Source of the DNA: Conoideocrella luteorostrata
Taxonomy: Eukaryota; Ascomycota; Sordariomycetes; Hypocreales; Clavicipitaceae
Direction: 5' to 3'
Length of the DNA: 57,946 bases
Assembly (NCBI GenBank): GCA_032433595.1
Contig: JASWJB010000287.1
Span: 1 to 57,946, forward strand
A program made the translations under genes and the position numbers. Positions 36,156 to 48,109 of the stretch are shown in pieces. The notes under the pieces were generated by a model. It had not been told where the DNA came from and did no database searches. It saw only the letters and a program-made list of their open reading frames with translations. The number at the start of each line of letters is the position of its first letter. Positions within the stretch are counted from its first letter, which is position 1.

Positions 36156-37575
36156 ATGTCGAGGTGTCAGGCCATCGCGCGGCCGCTGGCAAGACAGTTG
36201 CGGCAGCCATGCGCGATCCGGCCATTCACCACTGGCGCGCCTCGAGCCGCCGAGGTTCAGGAGCAAGCGGCTGCCGCTGCATCTTCTACAGAACCAAGCG
36301 CCTTGGACCTCGAGCCCGACACTGTCCTCCCCGAGTTTGAAGCACAGCTCATCAAGGCCGGCAAAATGCCAATTGGCTCGAGGAGACGACGGGTGGCGAT
36401 GCGGACGACGCAGAACCTCCCCTTTGAGCAGTTGCCGTATCAAGCCTTTCAGGAGGCAAGGAAGATTTTGGCTGCGGACCGAGAGGACAAACTGTCCAGG
36501 ATAAATGCGGAGCTTGAAAAGATTGATAAGCTGGAGAAGAAAGACGCCGCAGACATCAATGGTGGTCAGAAGATGAAGGATACCAAAATAACGAGCTTGC
36601 GGAGGGAGGTTGATCGGCTGAAGCTCTTGGCGGATGCTAATGACCCTTTGGTCAAGAAGAGATTCGAAGATGGAATGGGTGAGTACATTTTTAATGCGAC
36701 TTTGAGATCCCTCATCACTCGCGAATAGAGCAGTTTACTGACAACGCTTTGGGACTCAAGGCGACATGAATAAACCCATCTATCGTGCGCTGGCAGAAAA
36801 GAAGTGGCGCTCGTACGATCATCGTGTCATCACGCAGCGAATCAAACAGTTTAAGATCGCCCCCGATGTTCTCCCAAAACTTGAGCCTACCGCCGACGTT
36901 CAGCTCTTCTTCCGCCAGTCTAAGGTCGCCCCCGGGGTGATTGTCAACAGCCTTACCTCAGAGAATGCTCCTCGACTTCGGGTTCAGGTTTTTGACAAAG
37001 GCGAACGCCTGGTCTCCGTTGTTGTCGTGGATTCAGATGTCCCTCAAGTCGAAAACGATGGTTTTACGAAGAGATGCCACTACCTGGCAGCCAACATTCC
37101 TCTCAGCCCCACGGACACATCTCTGCCGCTGAGCAAAATCCAGGCTAAGGATCAGCTGGCTGTGCCATGGCTACCTGCCTTCTCGCAAAAGGGAGCGCCT
37201 TACCACCGAGTGGGCATCTACCTACTTGAACAGAAGCCTGGTGAGAAAATCGACGTGTCTAAGCTCAAAGAGCTGTATTCTGGCCGTGACGGTTTCTCTT
37301 TAAAGTCCATGCGTGACAAGTTCGGCCTTACTCCTTTTGGGTTCAACATGTTCCGTTCGGTCTGGGACGAGAACACCGCGGCTGTCATGTCCCGACACAA
37401 CATTGCGGGTGCAGATATCGAGCTGCGTCCTACCCGCGTGCACAGCCTGAAACCACCTGTCAAGCCTCGCGGATGGGAAGCCAAGCGACAAGGTCCCAAG
37501 TACCGCCACCTTTGGAAGTACACCAAGCGTATCAAGGGCATTTCCAACGCCAGGGGCTGGATCAAGAAGAGATAG
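36156..37575 (+). CDS. MRPL35: Mitochondrial large-subunit ribosomal protein mL38, two exons
   Basis: It is a mitochondrion-specific protein of the 54S subunit with a phosphatidylethanolamine-binding-protein (PEBP) fold. Exon 1 is 36156-36678 and exon 2 is 36761-37575 (445 residues; GTGAGT donor, TCAAG acceptor, split Gly codon). Residues 1-35 form an Arg-rich presequence (MSRCQAIARPLARQLRQP). A long charged coiled-coil-like region (about 95-175) precedes the PEBP-like domain, with ADVQLFFRQSKVAPGVIV, VDSDVPQVENDGF, PYHRVGIYLLEQ and GFNMFRSVWDE. The C terminus is basic (KYRHLWKYTKRIKG), as expected for an RNA-binding tail. No disrupting change is seen. Confidence 0.92.
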
Positions 37576-40500
37576 TTTATCAATGGGGTAGGGTGGATAG
37601 AGCTGGCAAAGCCATGTATTATAACATTGTAAAATTATAAAAAATGTAAAGAAGTCTATTGTAGAATGGATACAAGCTCCTAATCTACCAACGTGCAAAA
37701 CGCGACGGTGTTGCAATGTAGCTCTCATTTTCCGCGACACGCGACCCCCAACAGGGCCACCGGAGGGAAATAAAAGAAAAAGCCACATAAGATAATAGTA
37801 AATCATCTGTAGTAGCATCATCAGCATCAATATCAGGCATTAAGACCTTCGTCAGCAGCGGCATAATAAACTTATCCAAAGCTTTCCATGCGCCCATGAT
37901 GTCGACGAAATCGGCTGACGTATGTATCTCGTACTATATTAGGAACCACAGGCAAGTACACGCTGGATGAGAGGGGAGAAACGATGGCTATGAAGGATAC
38001 TGGAACAATCATGTCTTTTTTTTCTGCTTTTGAGAAAACGGAGCATGGAAGTTGCGGCGTGCCGCCATCTATATGTGTTGTAGGGCCATCTTTTAGCGGT
38101 GTGTTCATGTGGTTCTGCTTCGTTGCCAGGCTTGTCTCGACGTGGTTGTTTTGGCTGAATCAAAGTCGGATGGCTCAGATGCGAATAAGAGCTAACAGAA
38201 TCCCGCCATGAGAAGAACAATGCAAGCACGTAATAAAGTTTGATATTGAACAGCTGAAAGGCAACTTATTTCGAAAATATGCGGTCCCAATGTGTGGTCC
38301 TACCTAATAAAACTAAAAAATGATTTAACTTGAGCGAAATTAACAATTGAACTGGTCTTTTACTAAAAAACCATACAATTATTGTTAGTTGATGGCCTAT
38401 GTCTAGTGCGTTACCGCTGTGAGTGTAACTAACCAGGCGGTTTCTTAACCAGCTTCATATTAAGATATAGATATGAAGGAGTAGGCAGCATACCCACGTA
38501 TGTCCTATCAATGAAATAACGACAAATGAGTGGTAACAATATTTTCTTATGTTTGAGTGCAGCACTCTCCTTTATACAAAGATCTGCTTGCCAGAGCTTC
38601 CGGCTAGAAAGGTTGTACATGGTAAGATCATCATGGATATGATAGACTTATCCTTTCTGCCGCGTACAAATAGTTTAGTAAGTGACTAATCGTGACATAT
38701 CATTATAAAATCGGCCAAGATTGTTAGTCTCTACGATAGTAGATGCTTCACTTTCTAAAGGGAAGTAATGCAATATAAACTAGTATGCTTATCTAGTAGG
38801 TATATACTGTACACGCCTCACTACAGAATGCACTATCAGCATAGCTACTAACCTCACCATCCAAATTATTCGTGTTATATAGCTATAGTTAACAATACAC
38901 CTGCGACGTGAGTTATTCGCTAAAACAAACTGGACTACAGTGATGAATACATGCTAAGTGATCAGGTCAGTTGACTCAGTCTCTTCAAATTATTTGGAGA
39001 TTTCGGAGTAGTGAAGCTCTGTCAGCACTCTTGGCGTATGCTTGATCGCACGCCTCTTGGCTACTGGTTCCCGTATGCTTCGCGAGTACTATATCTAACG
39101 TTCAAAAATCGGGTTTGCTCCTGTATTTGGAGTTGTAGGGGTCATCGGCACTGCATATGTCAACCATGTTGTCCAGGCCTGTAGCAGTTCAGCCGGGCCT
39201 CTCTCTATACCAGCCTGCCCTGACCGTCACCAGCCCTGTTTTCAGCGGCCACAATGGGAAGCGGCGGAAAAGGGCTATCTCTCCATGAGGTTGAGTCGAA
39301 GGAATCTGGGATAAATGGGCTGATTGTAGCATATTGAAAATAAAGACAAGAATTCTCTTAGTACATATCGAATTTCCTTTCAAGGCTACCGGCTCTCGTG
39401 CTGCAATTGTTAAACTTTCCCACCAGCATCTTCAAAGCGAAATATTTGGGACACCTCAAACCCTATCCACCGTCGATTCTATTTGCAAGCGTTAGCTTAA
39501 AAAGTTAATATGAAGTTCACGGGTAAACTTACCTAATGCAAAGGCTGCTACACTTTCTGCGTTCTGCGTTTGTGGGATAGCGCTTTTGGACTGGGTATTG
39601 CGTAGAGAGGCGTTCGAGATGATGGCTAGGCTCTTGATTCTAGCTGATATCGCCTTCATGATGTCATTTTACTCCACCAATACGGAGTATACTTGTTCGT
39701 ATTTATTCATCACTACGTCCACAACTGGGTCAACTTTTTAGTAAGCACTCTACACCAATGTGATGCATTTGGCTGCTGTAGTGAGACTCCTGGTCCGCGG
39801 TAAAAAAGAGCGGAACTCGTTGACACCACAATCATGTTATGGGTTAGATACACAGCGGCTTAATGTGAACAAGGTACCGTCCGAGCTGCCTATAGCTGAT
39901 TGGAGAGACTCGATTTCTTTTAGTACATTAGGCAAAAGTATTGGCTCGCGTATACATTTAACAGCCGCCATGCCCCTGCAAAGCATAGGGGACCTCTCAC
40001 CTAGGTAGTCAGCTCTCGCTAGCTCTAGGTCAAGATGCTTGTCAAGCCTCTGTATGATGTCTCGATACACAAAATACTGCCAGCAATAACCTCGGCGGCC
40101 ACCGGAACTCCATCGTCTGGACCCTGAGCTCCCTCATTCTGTAGCCCAAATCAGTCCTCGTGCTACTCCTCGATATGCGGACACAGCAACCAGCCGTTCA
40201 GTTGGCTTTAAGGGAGCTAGCCGGCAGATATGTGGCAACATTAGACCAAGCAGGGCAACCAAGGCTGACATGCGACATGCGACATGCTCCGCTATAACAT
40301 ACGGGTTGCCGATCCAGTCGCCCCAGGTGTGCGTCCGTAAGGACTATATTTGGCACTCAATTACCGAGTACCCATGCGTGACTTTGTAGATAAATGATGT
40401 TGGTCAGCTCTACTTCCAGCCATGACGTCAACCGGTCGTCGGACGCGCGCAGGTTATGATCTGACTACTCCGTCCACCGCCCGCACACCATTACCAATGC

Positions 40501-40612
40501 AAGAGATGTGCGCGATCCCTTCCTATTTAGATATATTTGCTACCTGCTATATCGTGGCATAAGACCATCCCTTAGTTCATTCATCCGTTATTTCAAATCC
40601 ACTATATCAAAT
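37576..40612. other. 3-kb AT-rich gene-free region at the edge of the core
   Basis: No gene is recognised. The part from 38230 to about 38960 is markedly AT-rich with many TA steps, as expected of decayed repeat DNA. A triplet-rich dispersed element lies at 37740-37880 (separate entry). One TACGGAGTA motif lies near 39681. Short open frames such as 38429-38620 (minus) show no domain. Confidence 0.45.
37740..37880. repeat. Dispersed triplet-rich element, copy A
   Basis: This copy shares with 48110-48345 the ordered segments AAAAAG(A)..CACATAAGAT, a run of CAT/CAG/ATC triplets, and AAGACCTTCGTCAGCAGC. On the minus strand both encode similar peptides (LLTKVL(M/L)P(D/N)..., then an Ala/Asp run, then L(L/P)SYV). 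Copy A has the shorter triplet run. It may be a fragment of a repeated protein-coding element; the family is not known to me. Confidence 0.6.
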
Positions 40613-41474
40613 ATGCGTCTTGACGTGAAGGCTCTAGGCTTGGCTCATATTGGCTACGTAGGTGGCACTGTCCAAATACCAACAGAAACAGACGGAAACT
40701 ATAACTGGTAGGACATGTGAATATGCATCACACACATTACGTTCTAATACTTCTGGTTTTAGGACTCAGCTACAAGCAGCTCTCCGTTGGTCCGTTGTCA
40801 ACGTCACGCCCTCTGTTATCTCACTCTACGAAGCTTCGACCAAAGACCCAAGTGAGCCAGCCTTAACCTTGACCATTAATGTCAAGCAGCTTTCGCCCGC
40901 GAGAGACCAGCATCCCCTTACCATTTGCACTGCCAATACCATCCTCGGCGAGGGTGACCCTAGTCTTCGGCTCCTCATGCGTAATAGTGACCGCGCCACA
41001 AAGTATCTGCTGGGAGATTCACTCCCTGGTATTAATATGCAATATGCTGAACTTGAATTGGATGACTGGAAGACTGAATTACCATTTGCAACGGTCCCTC
41101 CTGGTGCTGAGGGTCTGACAGTGACCAGAGCGATCTCGTGGGAGCGTTTGCTACAGCATCGAGGAAAAGCTCCCTCACTAGACAAGCAACCACAACCAGG
41201 GGATGAATACGAGCTATACTTTGCCCCTGGACGCCTGGAGCCGTTTACAGACTGGTGGAACTGGGGCGATTTAGACGGTGATCTGAAGGACAGGAAACTT
41301 GTTAACTTGGTCAATCCCAGTTTGAATGGGGTGAAAGATCCAGCACTGCCTTTACCACCTACCTTGCTGCCATTCGATGCGTGGGGCGAGGGTTCTGATG
41401 ATTCTGGCAATGACTTCGTTCGTCTGTTAATTATTTTAGATACCACTCCGATATTAGTCAAGTTCGTTAACTGA
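40613..41474 (+). CDS. Hypothetical protein, two exons, orphan in the accessory region
   Basis: Exon 1 is 40613-40707 and exon 2 is 40763-41474, with a GTAGGA donor, a CTAATAC branch site and a TTTAG acceptor; splicing completes a Trp codon and gives 268 residues. The frame is uninterrupted over 237 codons of exon 2 in AT-rich surroundings, which supports a real gene. Visible are a beta-rich middle (ALTLTINVKQLSP, PLTICTANTI), an acidic and aromatic stretch (FTDWWNWGDLDGDLKD) and no signal peptide or membrane segment. I do not recognise a family. It is isolated from the core genes and could be lineage-specific. Confidence 0.68.
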
Positions 41475-42154
41475 GGTGAAAATATGGAAGTTGAACATTC
41501 AATAGGGAAATAGGAGTGCAGATGAGTTTTATCTTTCTATACCTGGGCACCACCATATGTTGTTGCCGCATAAGACCAATGGGATGTCATTTACTGATCC
41601 TCGCGGGACTCTTTAAACTGTTCCTGAAAACGATTTTTGCCCTCTGGCAGGATCCTCGGGGGTGAGTATACATACTCATGATGTCCACAAGACCCTGAAT
41701 AGTGGCTACAATAATTACTCTTCAAGCCACCAAATCAGGCAACAGCCAAAGAAACCAGAATCGGCATAACGGTTTCACTAATTGGTCTCACTGATCTTCA
41801 ACTATATCATTCTATAGTCATCCTAACAGATATATTAAATGAAGATATTCCATCGGGCCCTAGTGATTGGTAGAGACCCTGGGTAATTCGTAGAGACCTT
41901 ACGTGATGAGATCAAATGATCTGACAGCTTGCCCGAAGATTATTAAGCTACGGTTCACTTTAATAAAGCAATTCAATTATGATTGGCACTAGAGCAAGGC
42001 TACAGATAAAGCACAATTCTTGCGCATGGGGAAAACTTCTTGATTCTCTGCCTACCACTACAGCAAGCGGGATAAGCCCCTTCTTCTAGCAATATAAATT
42101 GATCTGACCAATTCGGTCAAGTCCTGAAACTCACGTGAATCCATTCCAGCGGCC
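41475..42154. other. Intergenic region downstream of the NLR ankyrin remnant
   Basis: AT-rich sequence without a recognisable gene. The phrase GGTAGAGACC / CGTAGAGACC recurs at about 41869-41900. Confidence 0.4.
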
Positions 42155-42502
42155 CTAGAGGCTCTTTTCCGCCCAAATAGCAGCAATTTGGCACCACGTT
42201 AGGCTCCTAATGTCTTCAAGGTTTTCCTCAGCCTCGTTTCTTGGCAATAGTTCAGCAATACCATGGCCGCCATATATAACTGCTATTGAGTAAGGCGTCT
42301 GACTATTATGGTCCTGTAGGTCAGAGTTAGTTTTATTCTCTATTAGTATCTTAATGGCTTTCCTGCAACCCGCTGGCGCTGCTAGGTGAAACTGCGTCTC
42401 ACCAGAATTATCCTTCAGGTTAATGTCGGCTTTGTGTTCTAGTAAAAGTTGCGTAATAGTCTTCCAACCTCTTGCTGCTGCTAAGTGAAGCGGCATCTCA
42501 CT
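42155..42502 (-). pseudogene. Separated C-terminal ankyrin repeats of the NLR gene
   Basis: The minus frame encodes about three more ankyrin repeats of the same type as the NLR gene (PLHLAAARGWKTITQLLLEHKAD, then weaker repeats) and ends IWAEKSL at 42155. The repeat boundaries at 42490 and 42391 are 99 bp apart, the same period as the main array. It was cut off from the rest of the NLR gene by the insertion at 42503-43288 and lies downstream of the premature stop at 43329, so it is not expected to be translated as part of that protein. Confidence 0.82.
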
Positions 42503-43288
42503 TGTTGAGATTAGAGTGGCTCTTTCGGAAATGACCGAGGCCTCGTATTAGCTAGATTCGCACTTTGTGCGTGAATTTGAGCACCCCCAGGGTAGCTACG
42601 TGGAGTGAGAATTTTCTTTGACAAGCATGGTTTTAGTTATCCTTGAACAGTGTATTTATATTTAATATAGCTCCCCTTAGAATAAGAGAAAACCATGCCT
42701 TCTTTGTGAAGTAAATTGACCCTTTTTAAGATTTTGACTATCCTTAAATACCTATTATTACATAATGCTGATCACTTAGATACCTGAAACATTTGATCAT
42801 ACGCTGTCGGTCGGGACCATAAGTTCAATTGAGAAACAAACTAACGTCATACGATTCCGACTTGCGACTTTGACCTACGACACCGACCTACGACCCCGAC
42901 CGCGCTCGTGCAATTGAGTCACAACTCACGATACTGACAATCTGAATGCACAAACCATTTGATCAATTGATACCGAACAATACCATAAGGTCATCTGGGC
43001 GTTTGATGTGTTCTTTTCTTCCTGAAAAAGTACGATAGTGGAAGCAAGTGGCACGATGCTAAAGAACGTATGCCTAAGGCCACTAAATTCAAGGGAATGT
43101 TCCGGTTGCTGAAGGACTATATAAGAGAATCACAGTGCTCTTCAGAAGAGAGATCATCATCAATAATCACCAGAAGTCATCACTCTCAGGGCTCGTCAAA
43201 TTCAATTTGTTCAAATCCAACTATTCCTGCCGATTGCCACTGTTGCAAATTGCTCCATTACACATATGGAAAGGCACATAACGCAACA
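42503..43288. mobile_element. Solo-LTR-like insertion, 786 bp, in the ankyrin array
   Basis: The element starts TGTTGAG and ends CGCAACA and is flanked on both sides by the 5-bp sequence TCACT (42498-42502 and 43289-43293). TG...CA ends and a 5-bp target duplication are the hallmarks of an LTR retrotransposon. No reverse transcriptase or other retroelement coding lies inside, and length fits one LTR, so it is best explained as a solo LTR left by recombination. A CTATATAAG box lies near 43118. The ends identify the exact insertion site because the host sequence on either side joins into a normal ankyrin repeat. A non-autonomous element with the same ends is the alternative. Confidence 0.8.
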
Positions 43289-43328
43289 TCACTAAGATAA
43301 TCTTTCGCGCTAGCGTCGGCTTTGTGTT

Positions 43329-46300
43329 CTAGGAAAAGTCGAGTAATACCTCAGAGCCTTTTACTACTGCTTGGTGAAGCGGTGTCCTACTATATTCATG
43401 TTTTTGGTTGACGTTGGCTTTGTGTTCTAGTAAAAGTTGTACAATATCCTCATGACCTCTTATTGCTGCCAGGCTAAGCGGCGTCTTACCAGAATTATCT
43501 CTCGCGTTAACGTCGGCCTTATGCTCTAGTAAAAGTTTTGCAATAGCCTTCCAACCTTTTGCTGCTGCTCGGTGAAGCGGCGTCTCACCAATATTATCTT
43601 TCAGGTTAACGTCGACTTTGTGTTCTAGTAAAAGTTGTGCAATACCCTTATAACCTTCTGTTGCTGCTCGGTGAAGCGGCGTCTCACCAATATTATCTTT
43701 CAGGTTAATGTCGGTTTTGTGTTCTAGTAAACGTTGTGCAATAGCCTTCCAACCTCTTAATCCTGCTCGGTGAAGCGGCGTCTTACCAACATTATCCTTC
43801 AGGTCAACTTCGGCTTTGTGTTCTAGTACAAGTTGTGCAATACCCTCATAACCTTTTGCGGCTGCCAGGTGAAGCAGCAGCTCACCATGGTTATCTTTCA
43901 GGTCACTTTCGGCCGACTTTTCCTGTAACTGCTTGAGGACATCTTCCAGACCATAGCAGACTGCCAATAAGACTACGCAACGGATATCCTTGGGTTCCAG
44001 GTCTATGCAGGACTCTAACATTAAGCCAATATTTTCTGTGTTGACTTTCCTGGTGCAGTGATGCAGTACCGTCGTCACGTTAGAGGCAATTTGAGACCGA
44101 ACTATTTCCATGAGCATCCTGATCATCGTAGCACTTTTTCTCTCCAAGACCACCTGCAATGGGGTCCAATCGTCGTCGGCTTTGACCATGATATCTGCGT
44201 TCCGTTCAAGCAACAACTTGACCATCTTTTCATGGTCACTATCCAAAGCGAGACGCAATGGAGTGCGGCCAAAATTGTCTTTACACTCCACACCTGCACC
44301 GTAATTGAGCAACAGGCCGACAGCCACGTCATTCTGGCTCTGAACAGCGCCTAAGAGTGGAGTGCGGCCGCGATTGTCCTGGACCTCAGTATCTGCTCCA
44401 TTCATGAGCAGCAGCTCGGCAAACATATAATGGTTGCCTAGTATGGCACGAGAAAAAGGTGTAGCACCTTCTCTGTCCTTGGAGTTTACGTCAGCGCCTT
44501 TGGCGATAAGGAGTTGGGCTATAGAATCATGACCACTTTCGGCTGCGAGTAAGAGTGGCGAAGACCCGTCGTCAAAAAATCCAAAAGGCTTCGGGTTTGG
44601 GCAGGCACCTGCCTCGAGGAGCTCCTTGACGACGTCGACGTGCCTATTTTTCGTGGCTAGCCACAGAGGCGTCCGCCCTTCATGATTCTTGGGATCTGGA
44701 TCAGCGTCGTTCTGGAGCAGGAGAGAGACAGTCACGCTCCTCCCTTCTTTCGCGGCCAACCATAGAGGCGGTCTTCCATGACTATCCTTCTCGTTGATAT
44801 TATGCTTTCCCTCTAGGAGGCATCTGATTGTATTATCGAGGCCAAAGTAAGCCGCAATATGCAAGGCCGACATCTCGGTTGGCTCATAGCGACAATTGTG
44901 GAAACAATAATCATCACTATCTGATAGAATCTGTGTCGAGCTGCAAATTTTGGTGTTGTCCGACAAAAATCTCAAAATGGAGATATCCTCACCCATTGAG
45001 GCTTTCGCAGCATGATATCCCCAGTTACATGATGCATATTCGTAGAGAGGATTTGCGTGTAATCTCTGCACTAACTGGTCCTCGTCCTCACAAAATCCAC
45101 TGTCAAATGTATTGAATGAGAGATATGTGATGCAAATTTTAGTTATCGCCGTCTCTGCGTCTAAAAACCAATGAGCTCCCACAGCCTCGAAGAATTGCTG
45201 TGTCGTATAGTGAACCAAACGCACTGTATCGCTTTGGCTATCGATGGTGATGAGGCCGGCACAGACGGTGCCTATCATTTCAATCGTAGGAATGAAGAGC
45301 ATATTGAGTTCTGATGAGCCAGGCTGAATGGCAACAGCATTCCGTACCTCCGTGGTAGACAAAACTCGTCTGGCCACTACCAGCCATGATAAAGTCTTCC
45401 TGGCCAATTTCCACAGATTCCCTCCTTGATTTCTTATTCTCATCATTGCTTGCTCGTAGATGCTATCCAGTCGATCTGGTAAATTCGCAAGTGCTTCTCG
45501 GATATGTCCGACTGTGGGCTGCTGTGTCAAAGCCTCGATATATAGCGGTCCGAGGAGGAACCTGGGGTTTGAAATTAGCACACAATCGAGAGACAGCAAA
45601 AATAAGCGATGCATACATTCCATCAATGGCTTTCGAGATGGCTGTTTTGATGTCATGTTGTAATTCGGGATCTTCAAGAACAAAAGATGGCAGTATGCGC
45701 ATTTGACCTGCGAGATACTTTTGTACATCATCGGTATGTGCACGGATTTCTAAAGTTGCGCTGTTTTTGAAATGATGCACCAAATCCTGAGTAAATCTTG
45801 ACGTTGCCAGTATGTTTACCTCGGTCCGATCTTGAAGTTTGAAGAGCTCTGAAAGAAAGTTTGTTCGGCAGCCATCCGTCGTGTTGCATTCGTCGAGGGC
45901 GTCGACGACAATGAATACTCTTGAGAAGTCTTTTGCAACCAGATGAAGGGCGTTTAAAATCTCTTGAAGAGTTGGCCGACATGGTTTCTCTTTGTAAGCG
46001 CCGTATAAATTATCCACAACAGCCGGAATCGACGAACAATGTTCACTGAGTTGCTTCAGGAGATTTGATAATAAATCGTGGGCTTTTTGTTCGCCCTGCC
46101 GCCGAAAGTCACAATAAATGTATGCTATGCCAATGTCCTTGGCGGCGTGAAACCTAGAAGCCAGATCCGCAACAATGATTGATGTGAGTGTGGTCTTCCC
46201 CGCTCCCGGAATTCCAGGGCAAAAAAGTGTCTGCTTCTTAGCTTCTACCCATGCCCGAAACTCGGCAGAGCGGAGAAACCATTGTCCTGTTCCAGGCTCG

Positions 46301-47710
46301 CGTCGATTGAAGTTGTCATTCTGCTGTGAGCCAAAATCACTACTGCTCAACCAATTCAGGATGGTTTTTTGTTTGTGGTTATGTTGCGCGTGGAGGAGTG
46401 TTTCGACGCTTCTTTCAATATCTATGTCAAGCCCGTGTGAACAGAAGTGCGACTAGGGATCGTTCTGAATATTGCAACTTACTGAAAAAGCCTTCTTCGA
46501 TTCTGATTTGGGTTTCAATTTTACAAGATGGAATGCGAGACAGGAGGTCCTTGGCGTACGCGGCCGCCGCCATGGACGCATATCCCTGCCATATCTTGCT
46601 CTTATGGGAGTCAGCGTAGTCACAAATACCACGGACAACAAGACAAGAAAAGTGATTCATTAGGCCTGCCGCTTCCATCTCAAAGCAAAGCACACCCATT
46701 TCCTTGACGAGGCCGTCTCGTATGACAGCGTCCTTCATCAACTGGTTAGCGGAAGCTATCAACCCGAAGTGAATTGTCGGATTATCGTCAAACTCATTTC
46801 TCTGCGGCCGAGATATCAACCTATCAGAGCTGTCACCACACACAAGCGCGCAAGGTGAGTCCTCATGTTCAGAAACTGATGGGTGTGTGAGACTGTTTCT
46901 GTATAATCGGTCTGTGTCTGGCTCCGGCCTCGAATATCTCCTTCGAAGTCTTGGGAACGCCTCGAGAGCTCTGTGAATAGCTTCTTCGAGACGATGTCCA
47001 TTCAGCTCGTAGTGAGCTTTGAGCCCAGCTACGGCAGTTCGTAAAATGGGAGGCGGTTGATCTAGATATGCTGTGCGGTGAAATTTCTTGTTTTGTACCG
47101 TTTTCCCAAAGTCATATTGAAGAACGCCGCCATGTGAATTACAAGGAGTGCTGACAACAATATCTCCAAGTCGTATGTCATGCTTGCTACTGGGTGCGCC
47201 GCCGCCGATGCCAACCATAAGACCAAACTTGACATTGGGGAAGGTGTGTAACAAGTCTCTTGCAACCGTGGCTGCGGATGATGTGCCATATTCACCGTGT
47301 GGTAATACAGCGATAACGATAAAGTGGTCCCCAGACCTACCCAAGGTATAGTCGTTGTTATCATTCTTGGACACACTGGTGGGCTGGCCATGGTCTTCAT
47401 CGAGAAAAGCTCGTGCCGCAACATACTCAGGCTCGATGGCGCATATCCAGCCGACGGAGTACAGATCGTTTGGATAAGAGGTCCGCAAGGGCTTTAGGTC
47501 GGTCAAGGGGCGTTGCTCTGGCAATTCGATAGCTGTTCCACCGCCATGGTGGGCTTGACTATCTGTTCGCTGCCGCTTGCGCTCATTGCACATCTCAGAT
47601 GTTCGTTGAGCCACGCAATCAACTGGAGAGGTTGGCGCTGATCTATCGGCTGTGTCCACGTGGTTACTTCCTCCGTGAGAATCTTGGGTGGGTCGTTTTT
47701 GTGCTTGCAT
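43329..47710 (-). CDS. NLR-type receptor: nucleoside phosphorylase-like, NACHT NTPase, ankyrin repeats; C-terminally truncated
   Basis: Exons are 47710-46483, 46421-45617 and 45561-43329 (1,421 residues, phases agree). After a disordered N terminus comes a PNP/UDP-phosphorylase-like domain (about 83-400: VGWICAIEPEYVAARAF, GLMVGIGGGAP, EMEAAGLMN). A NACHT domain follows with Walker A PGAGKTT and Walker B FIVVDALDEC, then the hinge typical of this class and at least 14 ankyrin repeats. The last five or six repeats are nearly identical 99-bp units. This architecture is that of fungal NLR proteins tied to non-self recognition and regulated cell death. The frame ends early: a one-base deletion near 43349 shifts into a stop at 43331-43329. 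Three or four further repeats survive downstream, split by a solo-LTR-like insert. It may still be expressed as a truncated receptor or be a recent pseudogene. Confidence 0.9.
43379..43873 (-). repeat. Five near-identical 99-bp ankyrin-repeat units
   Basis: Unit boundaries marked by GCGG(C/T)GTC fall at 43379, 43478, 43577, 43676 and 43775, exactly 99 bp apart, with a more diverged unit at 43874. Each encodes 33 residues of the type TPLHRAA..GW.AIAQLLLEHKADVNLKDN. Base identity between neighbours is far higher than among the N-terminal repeats of the same gene, which points to recent duplication or gene conversion. Confidence 0.88.
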
Positions 47711-48109
47711 TGGAAGAAGACAGCGCAGAGCACATAGATTTTAGCAATAGGCATGCATGGCCAATCTGATGCAGTCGTGTACTTCGGCCTGCCCAGAAGT
47801 TGCGTTGGCTATGACACTGCGCAGCGGAGAAGGTTTGAGGTACTAATCAGGAAAAGCGGAGATTTGCATGAGCTTTGCGATTAAGCAAGGCGTGAGCGTA
47901 ACTTCCCGCTTTGCATCTTTAATGGGCTGGCAATCGTGATCTCCAGTTTTTTCTGTCTCTCTCTAATTGGTCTGATTTTTTTAATTTGCTCGGCCAATGG
48001 TTAATGAAATTCGTGATGTATCGTGATGTATTATATCGCGTAGATGTGGTGTTAATAAGGAACCCTAAGATAGAAAGGCGATGAGATTCTGCTGTGGAAT
48101 TCAGAAACT

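Noticed and set aside
43379..43873. CRISPR-like array because of regular spacing
   Set aside because: The 99-bp units are contiguous, coding and translate to ankyrin repeats; there are no spacers.
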